Virus record (IMG/VR): IMGVR_UViG_3300035698_003277
Coordinates: 1-28,005 of that record
Length of the DNA: 28,005 nucleotides
Direction: 5' to 3' (one strand)
Source: a virus
Part shown: piece by piece, positions 1 to 8,327 of the stretch
How positions within the stretch are numbered: the stretch's first letter is position 1
How the letters are laid out: the number at the start of each line of letters is the position of its first letter
Notes under the pieces: model-generated
Told to the model about the DNA's origin: nothing
Seen by the model: the letters and a program-made list of their open reading frames with translations, nothing else
The model's database searches: none
Translations under genes and position numbers: made by a program

Positions 1-319
1 CGAAATCGCTTTTCTCTTCGACTACCTTGTAACCGGACGCCGCCATTTGCTTGCTCATGATTTTCTTGATGTAATACGCAAGTATGTTGCCGTCAGCACC
101 GATTACTTTCTTGTCAACCTTAACCGGCGGAAGCTTACCTGTCGAGTCTGTAAAGTACGCGATAACATCAAACTGATCTTTTGCCGGAAGAGTAATAAGT
201 ACTTTCCATAACTTAACGTCCTGAGTATGTGTCGGTACTTCAATGACCGTTCCTGCAATAACTATAATAGCAACACCGATTGCTAATCCGATTAGGGTAA
301 GGTATATTTTTGTTCTCAT
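1..319 (-). CDS. Small membrane-anchored phage protein (3' end outside window)
   Basis: An open frame starts at ATG 317-319 and runs off the left edge, giving at least 106 residues. It is preceded by a GGAG ribosome site lying inside the upstream gene, one base after that gene's stop. The first ~25 residues are MRTK followed by a hydrophobic stretch (IYLTLIGLAIGVAIIVIAG), a likely membrane anchor or uncleaved signal. The remainder is soluble and lysine-rich. I do not recognise a family. It is the last visible member of a run of exported or membrane proteins after the tail genes. Confidence 0.75.
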   Translation of the reverse strand, partial: MRTKIYLTLIGLAIGVAIIVIAGTVIEVPTHTQDVKLWKVLITLPAKDQFDVIAYFTDSTGKLPPVKVDKKVIGADGNILAYYIKKIMSKQMAASGYKVVEEKSDF

Positions 320-320
320 A

Positions 321-764
321 TTAGAAAACTCCTGCTTGGTGAAGCGCGTTTGTTAACTCGATAAAAATTAGACTATTAGTATCTACAAGTGCATCTACAT
401 ATTCAACATTCGCAAGTGCTGTCGGGTCACTCCCGTCAGGGGTATCGGCACTAGTGGGCATTATAGTAAAGTCTGCTCCTGCTGAGATCGTCAGTGGGTT
501 TGTAACCGTTACGGAGATAAACCAGTTAGTCGGGCTACTGCTCTGAACAAGTCCTACTCCGCTTGCTACCGCCACCTCGCTTGCAAACTGAGCAGTGTCT
601 CGTGCGGCTGCATCTATGATCGCGGCATTGGTTGCCGCTGTTATGTCGCCGGGGTACTTCTTGAACTCAATCTCGCCAGAGCAAAACAAGCACATTATCA
701 TCATGGTTGCTATGCTTACCCCGATTATCAAGCGCAATAATTCAATGGGTTCTTTTGTCTTCAT
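321..764 (-). CDS. Hypothetical protein with N-terminal membrane segment
   Basis: This 147-residue protein has a charged start (MKTKEP) and one hydrophobic segment at about residues 8-29 that contains two cysteines (MCLFCSG). That resembles a lipoprotein signal but is not a canonical lipobox. The rest is Ala/Thr/Val/Asn-rich and predicted to be extracytoplasmic, with an Ala-rich helix (about residues 40-70) followed by a beta-type region. Its ATG overlaps the upstream stop (TAATG), and AAGGAG lies 9 bases upstream. Its position after the tail genes suggests a virion or host-surface role, but I cannot assign a function. Confidence 0.75.
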   Translation of the reverse strand: MKTKEPIELLRLIIGVSIATMMIMCLFCSGEIEFKKYPGDITAATNAAIIDAAARDTAQFASEVAVASGVGLVQSSSPTNWFISVTVTNPLTISAGADFTIMPTSADTPDGSDPTALANVEYVDALVDTNSLIFIELTNALHQAGVF

Positions 765-1192
765 TACATGCTCTCCTTGCCTATGATGCTATAGCCGGTA
801 TTTGTCGCTCCGCCAGTAAGATATATCATACGAGTCGGCGAACCTAGTTCTATGCTCATCGACAGCGTTCCGTCTTTAATTTTCCACGTTGTCGGCAGAA
901 AGGTATTAGTAACCGCCCACGATACCCCGTTTGTGGTTTCGGTGTGGACGTCTCTAATCGTATTAGTAACCCAGCCAACGTAGATTATTTGATCTGTTCT
1001 CTCCGGATCTGTCGCAATAGTAAAATCGCGCAGTTGGCACGGTAGCCACGCAGTTATGGAATTGCTACTTGCATACATCCTGTCACATGCGATTGCTATT
1101 TGAGTGGTATGCACCACCCCGGTGATTATGTACGGCCCTGCCGCTATAGCCATGACAGGCAGTAAGCACAATAATACAATTAACTTTTTCAT
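764..1192 (-). CDS. Sec-exported hypothetical protein downstream of tail genes
   Basis: The protein has a classic Sec signal peptide: MKK, a Leu/Val core (LIVLLCLLPVMAIA) and an A-x-A cleavage region, leaving a mature domain of about 120 residues. Two ATGs are available. The one at 1192 has AGGAG at 6-base spacing, while the one at 1198 sits directly on the AGGAG, so I chose 1192 (142 residues). The mature part is Thr/Ile-rich with two cysteines and looks beta-structured. No family is recognised. Export from a gene within a structural operon is unusual. Confidence 0.75.
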   Translation of the reverse strand: MKKLIVLLCLLPVMAIAAGPYIITGVVHTTQIAIACDRMYASSNSITAWLPCQLRDFTIATDPERTDQIIYVGWVTNTIRDVHTETTNGVSWAVTNTFLPTTWKIKDGTLSMSIELGSPTRMIYLTGGATNTGYSIIGKESM

Positions 1193-1201
1193 CTTCATCT
1201 C

Positions 1202-2767
1202 CTATCTTGTAGGTTTGTTATATTTCCACATATCTTTATCGCCCAGCCTTTGTATCTTCCTTTGTGTAGCGGCCGGCCGTTTTGTCTTTGCTGCTACCCC
1301 GCCCTTGCTTCCGCCAACCGGGGGAGTCTGTAACGCAAATCCCGCTTTAACTTTTGCTACCTTCATCCCCAGAGGCAGAGCTGACTTGGGACCGAGCACA
1401 GGGCGCGGGTCTCTGTCGTCAGCCTTTTTCTTCTCAGCATACTTGATCTCAGTCAGTTCCTGCCGCGCTTTTATTTCCTCATACGCACTGCCGGACAATG
1501 TCCCGAAAGTCACCTGCTTAGTGTTCGCATAAGATTGGTACTGTATCGACATTACAACCGAAGGCTCGTGAGTGTCCCATATTTTTATTACATCACCAAC
1601 CGCCAAGCGGAATCCCAACGGTACAGACATGCTACCGATATACGCTAATCTCTGTACGTAATCTTTGTAGTACCGCGCTATTGTCGCCATGTCGCCTGTG
1701 CGGTCATAGCTTGCGCTCGTGTACGCGCTTGAATTAACAATGCCTAAATCTTCATCAAGTATGGCTTGCGTTCTCTGCCAGCCGTAACGCTGGAAAGCAT
1801 TGCCGCCGTGCCCCGTGTCAACCTGCGTGCGTGCGTCGTACCCGGCAACTATATCAACCTTCAAATCTCCTCCGCCAGCTGTTGCTTTATACCGCACCAT
1901 GTTATACTTTTCATCTATGATGTAATCGTCTAGTGTCGCGGCTGACACATCACTCTTTTCTACATACGCATTGGTATATCGGTTGTCCATTATGTTGGAA
2001 AGTCCAAGTATCTGCTTAGCCTCATCTATGTCATAATCTTCAGTTATGTACCCTGTAATGTCGGGGCTGTCTACTATCACCCTGCTGGTTGTGTTGTTCA
2101 GGTCAAGACTTATCTGTATATCTTCAATGTCCCCCGGCTGTATGTATCTGTCTATCTTTTTAAGATCGACCCCTCTGATGGTCACTATATTGCCGTTAAT
2201 CCACACGGCCGAATCAAACGCTCCACCTAACAGTGTGTCAATGATTTGTTCTACGCTTTCGCCCTGCCAGGCTAATACGGGGACAGTTTTGTCTATCTTC
2301 TTTCCTGTGAAACTGACCTCTATTGTTTGCCCGTACTTCTGAGCTAAGTCACCTTTCACAGAATTTATGCATCGCCTGATGTAATGCTGTACAGAAGAGT
2401 CTGTAGTCGCTCCTGTGCTATCTAAAAACAGTCCCCAGCGATTGCCTTTGTACGCGCTGGCGGAGTGTACTGCTGTGGCCAACTCGGTAGTGTGTACACT
2501 CGAAGTGTCTTTGTACTGCTCTTTGAGTGCGACGTTGCAGAGAGATTCAACTCCCAATACCGCAGTCGGCCCGGTGCGTCCGTAATCCTGTATGCTTGTT
2601 ACTACTCCACATAATGCCACTCCCGGCTCTGGTCTTATCCACACTACGCGATTGAGCATCCGTGACGCTATGTCAGAGTCAACATACAACGTGCCCCTGG
2701 CATACCCGTTTGCCAGTTCTAATTGCGCGCCTTGCACGCGATTGCTATGCGGCCCGTTGACTTGCAT
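1202..2767 (-). CDS. Tail tip/hub protein (baseplate-hub-like)
   Basis: This 521-residue protein lies two to three genes after the tape measure gene, where siphoviruses encode distal tail, hub and tail-associated proteins. Residues 1-80 look like a beta-barrel (GTLYVDSD...VVWIRPEPGVALCGVVTSI) resembling gp27-like hub domains. The middle is mixed alpha/beta, and about 365-440 contains another barrel-like stretch (LGFRLAVGDVIKIWD). The C-terminus (430-521) is Lys/Arg/Pro-rich and probably disordered or DNA/envelope-contacting. The start overlaps the preceding stop (TAATG) with only a weak ribosome site. The hub assignment rests on gene order plus fold impression, not on a diagnostic motif. Confidence 0.6.
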   Translation of the reverse strand: MQVNGPHSNRVQGAQLELANGYARGTLYVDSDIASRMLNRVVWIRPEPGVALCGVVTSIQDYGRTGPTAVLGVESLCNVALKEQYKDTSSVHTTELATAVHSASAYKGNRWGLFLDSTGATTDSSVQHYIRRCINSVKGDLAQKYGQTIEVSFTGKKIDKTVPVLAWQGESVEQIIDTLLGGAFDSAVWINGNIVTIRGVDLKKIDRYIQPGDIEDIQISLDLNNTTSRVIVDSPDITGYITEDYDIDEAKQILGLSNIMDNRYTNAYVEKSDVSAATLDDYIIDEKYNMVRYKATAGGGDLKVDIVAGYDARTQVDTGHGGNAFQRYGWQRTQAILDEDLGIVNSSAYTSASYDRTGDMATIARYYKDYVQRLAYIGSMSVPLGFRLAVGDVIKIWDTHEPSVVMSIQYQSYANTKQVTFGTLSGSAYEEIKARQELTEIKYAEKKKADDRDPRPVLGPKSALPLGMKVAKVKAGFALQTPPVGGSKGGVAAKTKRPAATQRKIQRLGDKDMWKYNKPTR

Positions 2768-3189
2768 TAATAGCCCGCTTCGTTCAGTGGATAAAATTTG
2801 CCGTCACCTGCCGCGCCTGAAAATGTATGTATTTTTACAGTAACGTCGCTTATCGCATATCCTTCAACCGCTATATCAACATAGCCTTGCCCCGATATTG
2901 CGACTGATGCTTGCGTAGTTGTATGTATGGCATCAACCAAATTGTTGTCCAGCAGTCCCGTTGTTGTTACTTTTACTGTTTGCACGTTGGCGGTATCATC
3001 CGAATATACCCGGAAAGTTTTGCTTATAAATACTGGCGCGCCGGCATAGGCATCAATATATATCGTCTTGAGTATATAATCGCCTGACGCATCAAAGTCT
3101 GCAAAGAAAACTCCGTTGGCATCTGATCCCGCTGTCGCGTTTGTCAATGACCAGCCGTACCCGTCTCGCTGTTCTACTATCGCGCCCAT
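2767..3189 (-). CDS. Tail-region hypothetical protein (beta-rich)
   Basis: The 140-residue protein has no cysteine and no signal peptide, and is dominated by alternating Thr/Val/Ile/Asp strands (DANGVFFADFDASGDYILKT, ISKTFRVYSD). This is typical of immunoglobulin-like or fibre-accessory tail proteins. GGAG lies 8 bases before the ATG, and the stop overlaps the next start. It sits between a CBM-like tail protein and the hub-like protein, so a distal tail component is the likely role. No specific family is recognised. Confidence 0.65.
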   Translation of the reverse strand: MGAIVEQRDGYGWSLTNATAGSDANGVFFADFDASGDYILKTIYIDAYAGAPVFISKTFRVYSDDTANVQTVKVTTTGLLDNNLVDAIHTTTQASVAISGQGYVDIAVEGYAISDVTVKIHTFSGAAGDGKFYPLNEAGY

Positions 3190-4142
3190 TAGTATAACTC
3201 CGTTGTGTGCAGTTCTTCAACTTTAGCGTTGTCGATATATATAATATCATTTGCCGCCGCGCTTGCGCTTGCTATAATGCCGACGGTAACAGCCTCGCTT
3301 ATGTGATACAAACTGCCGATATTAGCAGATACCGCTATGATTGCAGGAATATTGCTCACAAGCTCAAATGTTTGTTGTGCGTACGCTGTTACCCCGCGAT
3401 ATATTTGCAGTGTAATATATGATAAAGTTTGTGTCGTCAACCCGCTTTGATACATCGCTTCGACGCTGAACCGCAAATAATTGTTGTCAGTAGTATCATC
3501 TTGTTTCGCTGCCCCTAACGATTGCTTTATATGGGTAGTTGCCGCTGGTGTGTCGGGGCACGTGAACGATAGCATGTGATTGCCGCTCCCTATCTCTGCT
3601 GTACCGCGCACTGGTGTAGTGATTATGATCGCACCGGCCCCTTCGGTAATTGTCCAGTTCTGAGGCGCGTATGTATCGTCACAGGCCTCGAACCCGCCGT
3701 TTTTCAATTCGTTATAATATGTCATTTGTGATATTGAGTCTATGGTTGTAAAAGTCCATGCTATTTGATAGCCAAAAACAGCATCGTAAGTGAGTGATAC
3801 TCCAGCGCAAAACGCGGCACTGCTGATCGATGTTACTGCGCTTGTGGATGAATTTGTTATTGTTATTACGCCAACCTTACCGCAGTGCTTTTCGCCGTAT
3901 GTTTTTACCGCCGCCAAGGTTGCCGCTTTGCTTGCCACTTCCAATACTATCGTGGAAAATCCTAACTGTGTAACCGCAGGTCCGGACGGTATAATTTTAT
4001 CCGGCAGTATCAGCGGAGCATATGTGTTACTTTGCATCCGCTTCTTTTCAGTTACGTTGTAAGGCGCGCTAGTTGATACGCTGTAATCTCGCGCTATCGT
4101 TCCCAGTGTTGCCCCTCTGAATTTAAGTGTATCTCCAGCCAT
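3189..4142 (-). CDS. Distal tail protein with carbohydrate-binding-like C-terminal jelly roll
   Basis: This 317-residue protein follows the tape measure gene directly. Residues 1-135 include a beta-rich region beginning AGDTLKFRGATLG, which fits a distal-tail (Dit-like) attachment domain. From about 145 the sequence reads LKNGGFEACDD...QNWTI, the characteristic opening of CBM4/9-type jelly rolls (N-G-x-F-E ... W). It then has a strand-rich body to the C-terminus ending DIIYIDNAKVEEL, also typical of that fold (final strand with a Y-I-D-N-x-x-V pattern). I infer a tail-tip protein that binds surface glycans. The family fold is well known; the receptor is unknown. Confidence 0.6.
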   Translation of the reverse strand: MAGDTLKFRGATLGTIARDYSVSTSAPYNVTEKKRMQSNTYAPLILPDKIIPSGPAVTQLGFSTIVLEVASKAATLAAVKTYGEKHCGKVGVITITNSSTSAVTSISSAAFCAGVSLTYDAVFGYQIAWTFTTIDSISQMTYYNELKNGGFEACDDTYAPQNWTITEGAGAIIITTPVRGTAEIGSGNHMLSFTCPDTPAATTHIKQSLGAAKQDDTTDNNYLRFSVEAMYQSGLTTQTLSYITLQIYRGVTAYAQQTFELVSNIPAIIAVSANIGSLYHISEAVTVGIIASASAAANDIIYIDNAKVEELHTTELY

Positions 4143-5434
4143 TACGCTACGCTCAACTGTAATCTATTAACATCCTGCCGCAGTTGGTCTACTGTCGCGG
4201 CAATGGAATTAAAGTTATCTATTACCGATTCACCTAAGCTTGACAGTTCGTCACCTACTGTATCGCCTGCTTTTCTTACTTCATCATTCATGCCATCCGG
4301 ATTGCCCCAGTCAGGACCGTACCGCTGTTGGTTGCGCTCCTGCCGTATCTTTCTATAATATTTATCACCTTCCATCTTGCGCAAATCCCACGGAGCCGCC
4401 TGCGGTGCCACGCCTTCTATTCGGTCTATCGGCAATGCTATGTTGCCTTTCATTCCGCCTTTCTTGTATTCCGTTACTCTATCCTTCATTTCTAACAGCT
4501 CTCTTCTCAGCTGTCTTTCACGTGCGCCTTGGTCAACATATCCCTCCGGTTTTACCCCGGCGATTTGTTCTTTTCTGTTTTTGCGTATATCGTATATCTC
4601 TGCCCTTTTCTGATTGTAGGTTTTGTTGAAATTGGCCATGCTTTGGCTTGCTTCCATATCTTCATCAGAGGGTAGCATCCCGACTATTTGCCCTACTTTA
4701 ACCATCGACCCCATCACCGCTTCAAACGCATTGCCGATTCTCCGCGCCCATTTGGCCGCTGATCCGCTTTCAAAGAAGTGGGTAAGTCTGGTTATCATGT
4801 CATCCACAACCGGCAACATTTGCTCTCCTATGACTTCCTTCAAATCGCCTATCGCGTTCTTCATCCTAATCCACGGTTGTAACTTGGCCTCTTCTGTCGC
4901 TAACTTCCAGCCGTCAGCAAATGTCTTGTTTACCAGTGCCGCTTTTTCGGTTTCGTCTTTGGCCGTTCTCAGAGTGGGTATATACCGCTGGAGCATAGTA
5001 TAGTCGCCCGCCGCCGCCAGTGCCACGTATCTCATAGAAGACGACAAATCCATCTTCAGAGCAGAGGATAAACTGATCGCGTTTTGTGTTACTTTTTCAA
5101 GCTGATCGTTTGCCACGCCATACGTCTTGGCAAGCTGTAACGCTTCTAGTACTTGCTCATCACCATAGATTGTTGATTTCTGCATTGACGAGGCAAACGC
5201 TTCATACTTTTTTGTCGACTCCCCTAATATCGCTCCTAACTTCGCAACGGCAAGCCTTTGCCTGGAATAAGCTTGTATGCTTTCTGTCGCAAGATTCCCC
5301 AGAAAGGCAGCACCTTTGTAGCCGATATACGCTACCGCCAAAGCTCCGACTGCTTTTGTAAGTCGGCCAATGGCGCTACCCGTGGCGGCGGCTCCCTTTT
5401 GCTTGACGTTTAACACAATATCGTTGCTAGCCAT
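4142..5434 (-). CDS. Tail tape measure protein (short)
   Basis: The 430-residue protein sits immediately after the tail-assembly chaperone and its frameshift extension. It begins with soluble residues, then an Ala/Gly hydrophobic stretch (about 27-50, VGALAVAYIGYKGAAFLGNLA) and long alpha-helical segments typical of tape measure proteins (SIQAYSRQRLAVAKLGAILGE..., ITRLTHFFESGSAAKWARRIGNAFEAVMG). It ends in a heptad-like helix (FNSIAATVDQLRQDVNRLQLSV). AGGGAG precedes the ATG, and the start overlaps the chaperone extension by 8 bases. At about 1.5 angstrom per residue it would specify a short tail of roughly 65 nm. No lysozyme or peptidase domain is visible. Confidence 0.85.
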   Translation of the reverse strand: MASNDIVLNVKQKGAAATGSAIGRLTKAVGALAVAYIGYKGAAFLGNLATESIQAYSRQRLAVAKLGAILGESTKKYEAFASSMQKSTIYGDEQVLEALQLAKTYGVANDQLEKVTQNAISLSSALKMDLSSSMRYVALAAAGDYTMLQRYIPTLRTAKDETEKAALVNKTFADGWKLATEEAKLQPWIRMKNAIGDLKEVIGEQMLPVVDDMITRLTHFFESGSAAKWARRIGNAFEAVMGSMVKVGQIVGMLPSDEDMEASQSMANFNKTYNQKRAEIYDIRKNRKEQIAGVKPEGYVDQGARERQLRRELLEMKDRVTEYKKGGMKGNIALPIDRIEGVAPQAAPWDLRKMEGDKYYRKIRQERNQQRYGPDWGNPDGMNDEVRKAGDTVGDELSSLGESVIDNFNSIAATVDQLRQDVNRLQLSVA

Positions 5435-5729
5435 TTTTCTCCCTAATTTCAGCGTATGCGTTGCTGACTATTCCTACCATCTCAACCGTTTCGTTTGGCT
5501 GATGCCAGGCGTTGCCAGCATAAGGCCATTGGCCCGCTTTGCACATATCGTAGCTGTGATAAATATAACTTATTGCTGTCGTTTCCTTTCTCAAGCATCC
5601 GTACTGGTCTAGCTTTACTCCGCATATCGTCACATCCTTCCAAGCGCACCATCCTTCCCGGCAGTCAAAACACTTTCCCTTGCTGTCTGACTCATGCAAA
5701 CTAATCACCGCCGCAATAACTAATCGGTT
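5427..5729 (-). CDS. Tail assembly chaperone, -1 frameshift extension (gpGT-type T domain)
   Basis: This frame has no good start of its own: the first candidate is GTG 5706-5708 with no ribosome site. It reads upstream without a stop through the A9 slippery run of the chaperone gene. A -1 slip on A-AAA-AAA (5729-5735) joins it after the second Lys codon, giving a 213-residue fusion made of 113 residues of the upstream protein plus 100 here. This is the lambda gpG/gpGT arrangement between tail tube and tape measure. The extension is unusually Cys-rich (C13, C16, C21, C29, C38, C56 counted from the GTG), suggesting a zinc-binding T domain. Its stop overlaps the tape measure start. Confidence 0.8.
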   Translation of the reverse strand, partial: NRLVIAAVISLHESDSKGKCFDCREGWCAWKDVTICGVKLDQYGCLRKETTAISYIYHSYDMCKAGQWPYAGNAWHQPNETVEMVGIVSNAYAEIREKNG

Positions 5730-6067
5730 TTTTTTTCAGAAGATACAGTGTTGAACTCTACGCACTCTTTCACTAACTCGATCATGTCAGGCCCTTCGAT
5801 GTTGTCAGCAATCCACTGGTAATCAGCGTGCTTGACCGTTGTCCTGCCGTCGCTCTCTTTTGTCGGTGCTGGCATCTTGCACCCGTCTACCGTGCAGCCG
5901 GCCAAAAAGAATGGAATGTAATTGTATGCTACCGCAATATTTTCATCCGGGGCTACACAGTCATAGTATGCGGCCATGAACATGGCGAATACCTTTTTCG
6001 ATACTTTGCCGATTGTAAATCTGTTGCCGTTAAGCTCGACTGTTTTTGTTGCTCTGTAGTCTATCAT
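5720..6067 (-). CDS. Tail assembly chaperone (gpG-like)
   Basis: The 115-residue protein lies between the tail tube and tape measure genes, the canonical slot for the tail chaperone. It starts with a beta hairpin (VELNGNRFTIGKVS) followed by helices, as in gpG-like chaperones. The last codons are GAA AAA AAA ACC GAT TAG: a run of nine A (5728-5736) directly before the stop, forming an in-phase A-AAA-AAA slippery heptamer. Ribosomes that slip -1 continue into the 5427-5729 frame. The ATG overlaps the tail tube stop (ATGA). No obvious strong downstream hairpin was found by eye. Confidence 0.8.
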   Translation of the reverse strand: MIDYRATKTVELNGNRFTIGKVSKKVFAMFMAAYYDCVAPDENIAVAYNYIPFFLAGCTVDGCKMPAPTKESDGRTTVKHADYQWIADNIEGPDMIELVKECVEFNTVSSEKKTD

Positions 6068-7062
6068 AATGGCACAGATACGTAGTTACGTATTAATAGT
6101 TCACCCTCTATCACTGATTTGGCCGCTTGCAGGTCGATGTACCACCGGAACATTCCGTTATCATCCCCCGGCTGTAATTTCGTTATATGCCCGAACAGTT
6201 CTATCGACGCTCCCGGGTCGCTGAGTGTGGCTGCTTTGCTCCAGTATATCGTTAGTGCGCTGTTTGCTTGCCACATGCCCACTAACTCATCATCTGCTTG
6301 ATCTGCACCGTCATGGGCAGGTCCGGTAACTATGGACGCGGTTATATTTCTGTCGGATATGTAATAATATGCGATTCCCTTTCCGCCTGCCTGACAATAA
6401 TATGGAGCGCGAGTTGTGGCGCATTTTGTCGACAGTGTTTTTATACAGGGTACTATCGTTGTCGTTCCATCATCAATGGAAAACAAACCGATTGATTCTA
6501 CTACTTCTGGTGTCTGCGATACAATACTGGTGACAGCCAAAGGCGCGGCCTCGAGCACATCAGACACGACTCCCTCGAACTCCCAGTTAATAACGTAAAA
6601 CTGTCCGGCATCAGCCAACAGCTCGAAGCCTCCAGAACAGCCCCTTAGTTGATATGCTATGCCATCAATATTAAATAGTATTGATAGCCCGGCAACCGCA
6701 TCATCGTCAGGGGTAATAAGCATGTCTGTTGATATCACTCCCTGCATACCGCAGGCATTAAAGAACCGCCCGAAATTGGCGAGATATGTAGTCATAGCTG
6801 CGCCAGATATTGCGGCCAGGGGGAACGCTGTGGTGAATGTTATTGTTGCTGTTATAGTACCGTTTTTAACGGCATCAGGGTCTCGCGTTAAGGTGTCTCG
6901 GAATGTGTCCCACGTCAGGGGATCTCCCCCGATTTGTGGGAATCCTAGATTGATAACCTCGAACACGTCCGCTGCCGCTGGCGCGTTATACGTGCCCCGC
7001 GTTGTTTCTGCCTTAGCTGCTAACAGTTGCTTGCGTGTCAGTCTGTAATCTACATATGCCAT
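6064..7062 (-). CDS. Major tail tube protein
   Basis: This 332-residue protein lies between the tail terminator-like gene and the chaperone gene. The N-terminus (YRLTRKQLLAAKAETTRGTYN) is the typical opening of phage tail tube proteins, with the RGT-Y region followed by strand-rich sequence. The body is Thr/Ala/Ile-rich beta structure with several cysteines (about 104, 139, 207, 214, 223), and the C-terminus returns to strands (ELFGHITKLQPGDDNGMFRWYIDLQ). AGGAG sits 7 bases before the ATG. It would polymerise around the tape measure to form the tail tube. It is longer than simple single-domain tube proteins, so it may carry an extra surface domain. Confidence 0.8.
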   Translation of the reverse strand: MAYVDYRLTRKQLLAAKAETTRGTYNAPAAADVFEVINLGFPQIGGDPLTWDTFRDTLTRDPDAVKNGTITATITFTTAFPLAAISGAAMTTYLANFGRFFNACGMQGVISTDMLITPDDDAVAGLSILFNIDGIAYQLRGCSGGFELLADAGQFYVINWEFEGVVSDVLEAAPLAVTSIVSQTPEVVESIGLFSIDDGTTTIVPCIKTLSTKCATTRAPYYCQAGGKGIAYYYISDRNITASIVTGPAHDGADQADDELVGMWQANSALTIYWSKAATLSDPGASIELFGHITKLQPGDDNGMFRWYIDLQAAKSVIEGELLIRNYVSVPL

Positions 7063-7071
7063 AATATACTC

Positions 7072-7485
7072 CTATGCAATGCTCACGCTGCTAAGAAATC
7101 CAACAGCGCAAGTCAGGTTTATCTCTATTCCATGATCACTCTCTATCGGCTCAGACCACGCAACCGGCATACCGATATCGTAACTTCCGGCTGGCGCACT
7201 AATCGCGCATAGCCCCTCAATAATCTTTTCAATCCATCCCATGGCCGTGTCCCTCGCCGCGTCTACATCTCCGCCTTTCAATACCCATGCGGTTATGTGC
7301 ATTTCTACTAATACGTTTATTTTGTTGACACTATAATATTCTGACGATCCCGCGCCAATCCCTATACTGTACTTGTTTTTGTACTTGTCTTGACCAGGGG
7401 ACTTGAGTGCTGCCTTGGTTAAGCCCAAAGCCACAAGCTTGGTTTCTACTGCATCAATGGCCGTTTGTAATACCGCGTAGCTCAT
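7072..7485 (-). CDS. Tail terminator-like / tail completion protein
   Basis: The 137-residue protein immediately precedes the tail tube gene, the usual place for the tail terminator. Its composition fits that family: an N-terminal helix (LQTAIDAVETKLVALG), central strands (KINVLVEMHITAWVLKGG), a long amphipathic helix (DAARDTAMGWIEKIIEGL) and a terminal strand (GIEINLTCAVGFLS). GGGAGAGA directly precedes the ATG. The assignment is from gene order and secondary structure pattern. Confidence 0.6.
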   Translation of the reverse strand: MSYAVLQTAIDAVETKLVALGLTKAALKSPGQDKYKNKYSIGIGAGSSEYYSVNKINVLVEMHITAWVLKGGDVDAARDTAMGWIEKIIEGLCAISAPAGSYDIGMPVAWSEPIESDHGIEINLTCAVGFLSSVSIA

Positions 7486-8138
7486 TCTCTCTCCCAGTAT
7501 ATTGGTGCCACAGTTGTCAGTCCTGAATAGTGCGCTTTTACGCTGTCTAGTTCTGAGCTGTATAATGCCCTGTAATGCGATCCCATCATTGCCCAGTAAT
7601 CGTCAGGAGATTCCACAAGGGCTGTCGCGATGAGTTCCATGGCTTTATACGTAATGCTATCGCTGTACGCATGGTCGTTATCGTTTATCGTGTGCGGCTC
7701 AATGCCCCGCTTGCACAGTGTGTTTACCAGCATCTTATAAGCCATCAATAGCTTTTCTTCCCAGCCGCCTAAACTCCAGCGCAGGCTTGTCCCGATAGCA
7801 ACTGTCTTGTAATCGTATGCACGGCCTGAGTCAATGTTAATGCTTGGGGTAACTCCCGGCATCCAATCTATTGTCAGTTCTGTGTCGGATACGATTGCTG
7901 TTGAATCGTAAAAACCTCGTTCGGGGATGTTCAACACTATGGTAGGATCTGTGCTGTCGAAATTGTCATCCGTGCCTGTCAGGAAGTCGCCGGTTGCGCT
8001 TGTGAATGTCAATGGCAGTGTTGTTGCCGCGATTGCTCCGTCCGTTCCCTTTTTGTATACGTTTGTGGGAAAGGTGTAGTCAGTAAGCTTATTGTGCAAT
8101 CGAAGCAAATCAGCCGTTGTTACGTGTGGCCTTAGCAT
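7482..8138 (-). CDS. Head-tail connector/neck-region protein
   Basis: This 218-residue protein lies between the major capsid cluster and the tail terminator gene, where head-tail adaptor and stopper proteins are encoded. It opens with a helix (TTADLLRLHNKLTDY), has a beta-rich middle (about 30-115), and ends with long helices (EEKLLMAYKMLVNTL..., SITYKAMELIATALVE...). No diagnostic motif is seen. It overlaps the upstream small gene by 29 bases and the downstream gene by 4. Confidence 0.55.
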   Translation of the reverse strand: MLRPHVTTADLLRLHNKLTDYTFPTNVYKKGTDGAIAATTLPLTFTSATGDFLTGTDDNFDSTDPTIVLNIPERGFYDSTAIVSDTELTIDWMPGVTPSINIDSGRAYDYKTVAIGTSLRWSLGGWEEKLLMAYKMLVNTLCKRGIEPHTINDNDHAYSDSITYKAMELIATALVESPDDYWAMMGSHYRALYSSELDSVKAHYSGLTTVAPIYWERE

Positions 8139-8316
8139 TTTTTCGTTTCCGTTTTTTAGGTATTACGGGAGCGACTGTTTCGGGCGGTTCGTCGTGGATG
8201 TCCACTGCATAACCGAGGGCCTTTAAACGGCGCGCCGCAGTCTCAATTACGCCTTTGGCTAAGTTCATGCCTGCAAACCTTTTCGATTCGCGTATATCAA
8301 TAACAATCGCTCCCAT
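8110..8316 (-). CDS. Small basic head-region protein
   Basis: The 68-residue protein has a mixed N-terminal domain (GAIVIDIRESKRFAGMNLAKG) and a strongly basic tail (PKKRKRKNAKATRN) that would bind nucleic acid or an acidic partner. AGAGG precedes the ATG at good spacing. The gene overlaps the next start by 29 bases. It sits in the slot often occupied by small head-completion proteins, but no family is recognised. Confidence 0.6.
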   Translation of the reverse strand: MGAIVIDIRESKRFAGMNLAKGVIETAARRLKALGYAVDIHDEPPETVAPVIPKKRKRKNAKATRNNG

Positions 8317-8327
8317 ATAAACCTCTG

